From NCBI GenBank assembly GCA_007922305.1, contig ML677364.1, positions 18,934,538 through 18,998,537 of the forward strand: a stretch of 64,000 bases of DNA, written 5' to 3'. How positions within the stretch are numbered: the first letter of the stretch is position 1; each line of letters begins with the position of its first letter. This DNA is from Dermatemys mawii. Taxonomy: Eukaryota > Chordata > Testudines > Dermatemydidae. Shown in pieces: positions 62,156 through 64,000 of the stretch. The notes below the pieces were generated by a model. The model had not been told where the DNA came from. It saw only the letters and a list, made by a program, of their open reading frames with translations, and did not search any database. A program made the translations under genes and the position numbers.

Positions 62156-62641
62156 AACAATCAGTCTGCTACACCCAAAGGAGTCGCAAGAGCCCCGTTG
62201 GTCTCTCTCTCCCATTGATCTCTGGCCTCTGAAGGGCAGTCTCTGTCAATCTGGCAGGTTCTTTTGAGAAAGCAGCAAACTATCAGTATGCATAAGTTAT
62301 TATGAAGTATGTCACCCAGTACCTGAAACAGGTCCCCTTTTGCTCCATAATGTTCTAGACTATGAGCCTGATCCTCTATTACCCAGTATCTTACGTAGTC
62401 ATTCACTTTATTGCAAAGTAGCTGTAAAATGCTCCCAGATCACTGTGATAGTGTTTTACACTCCCTCTGCACTGGTGTAATGACTACAGTACTATGGAGT
62501 ATCAGGCCCTATAGCTTAGATGCTTTCTAGGGAAGGGATTCACTCATAGATCCTTATTGACTGGGAAAAAGCTTTGTTTTTTGACTTCTGCATGAAGCCT
62601 GTGTTCTCCTAGAGGTTAAGATCCTCTGGTTAAGCCTCTAA

Positions 62642-62903
62642 GGATATGTCTACACTGCAATTGAACACCCATGGCTGACCTGTGTCAACTGACTTGGGGT
62701 CGTAGGGCATGGGCTGCAGGGATGTACAACTGTGGTATAGATGTTTGGGTTGGGGCTGGAGACTGGGTTCTGGGAGCCTCCCATCACAGGGTCCCAGAGC
62801 TCAGGCTCCAGCCCAAGCATGAATGTCTGCATCACAATATTGCAGCCTGTAAATTGAACCCATGGGCCAGCCATGGCTGTTTAATTGCAGTGTGAACATA
62901 TCC
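62642..62903. mobile_element. Fold-back MITE (262 bases)
   Basis: The ends are long inverted repeats of about 40 bases: GGATATGTCTACACTGCAAT, then TGAACACCCATGGCTG on the left, and the same reversed on the right with few changes. Flanking triplets are TAA and TGA, which suggests a Harbinger-like (TWA) target. Inner sequence is also partly complementary, so the whole unit can fold on itself. The mirrored open frames on both strands are a by-product. Confidence 0.82.
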
Positions 62904-63151
62904 TGAGGGATGGCTGCTAAACAGTTTAATATGTTCCAAGGTATGTTGAACAAATGTATGAATGTCAAGGCCTGAGACAGGGATCAGTTTGATCTCACCT
63001 TGATTTGGACTCCCAATGTTAATTCACTGAACCAAATTCTGCCCTTGTTTGCACCTGCGTGATGCCATTAAATTCATTGTGGTATTTTTAAGCTACTGCA
63101 AGATGAAGGAAATTTCCCAAAATGGAAGAGAAAATTAAAACAATCTGCTAA

Positions 63152-63466
<315 letters not shown>

Positions 63467-64000
63467 TGACTTGTTCTATTACATACAAAGACACACTGAA
63501 GAAACACAGAAAACATCCCCTTCTCCCTTTTCATGCAAGCAGTTTGTGGACACAATTTCTCATTTATCCATCTGAGTGCATCCATAAAGAGGTATTTAGA
63601 TATCTAAATGATATACATAGTTCCCACAAATAAACATGGGTGCCAAAAGGGAGATAAGTTTAGGATTGGTCTGAAAACTAAGGCTATAAATTCAAAAGCT
63701 ATGACTGTGACTTGGGCTGTGTACCTGCACAAGGGAATAAGGAGAAGTAAGAACCTCTTTGCACACCATTGATCTGGGCATGCCTGCTTACTACCTTCTC
63801 CTAGAGCTTGTGGGGAGAAAGTGGCTGAAAATAGCTGGAGGATTGATCCTATCCTCTAATTCATTGGTCAGCACAGCTGAGCCAGTGTGAGTGGTGGCAT
63901 TATTTACTACTGCTGTAGGTCAGCAGCAAATTTTTACTCTTCATCCTCTAGGCAGTGGGTATGTAGCAAGGGAACTGTACCACAGATGGGTGTCTGAAGC

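Overview
This is a vertebrate nuclear window. It lies inside one large multi-exon gene on the + strand: the gene for the beta-3 subunit of the GABA-A receptor chloride channel (GABRB3). Five consecutive internal coding exons are present at 47928-48148, 53196-53278, 54436-54573, 60515-60667 and 63189-63433. Their lengths are 221, 83, 138, 153 and 245 bases, and the reading frame and split codons join perfectly. They encode residues of about 56 to 335 in mature mammalian beta numbering. This covers most of the GABA-binding face, the Cys-loop, membrane segments M1-M3 and the start of the intracellular loop. The signal peptide, the first exons and the last exon (rest of the intracellular loop, M4) lie outside the window. 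Bases 1-47927 are best read as the very long intron upstream of the fourth coding exon, because nothing else in them supports a host gene.

The repeats point to a turtle, probably cryptodiran. Evidence includes a tRNA-derived SINE with a CR1-like tail, abundant CR1-like LINEs with an esterase-type ORF1, a DIRS-type element, a Penelope-like element with a GIY-YIG endonuclease, Gypsy-type solo LTRs, and many hAT- and Harbinger-type MITEs with clear terminal inverted repeats. Crocodilians and birds share some of these families, so the turtle call rests on the combination. Repeat family names come from recalled features, not a library search.

Layout. 1-7 kb: several MITEs, including fold-back ones, and G-rich repeat DNA. 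7.04-7.94 kb: a deleted DIRS-like element with inverted ends and an internal complementary region. 8.5-9.3 kb: possible LTR sequence. 11.3-12.3 kb: a hAT element with a long hairpin core nested in a CR1 tail. 12.9-13.6 kb: an L2-like tail. 15.4-18.2 kb: Penelope-type sequences with two nested DNA transposons. 24.0-27.4 and 36.2-38.6 kb: two broken CR1-like LINEs in sense orientation. 28-36 kb: mostly AT-rich unique intron with one candidate conserved element near 34.35 kb. 39.3-43.1 kb: LTR, Harbinger-like and Penelope fragments, with a solo LTR nested inside. 47.9-63.4 kb: the exons and their introns.

The most notable points in the gene are a GC-AG intron after exon 6, required by the reading frame; a 189-base, about 94% identical direct duplication flanking exon 7; and a serine at position 243, where mammalian beta subunits have asparagine. 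I found no evidence of a new molecular system. The interest lies in gene structure and in well-preserved transposon architectures.
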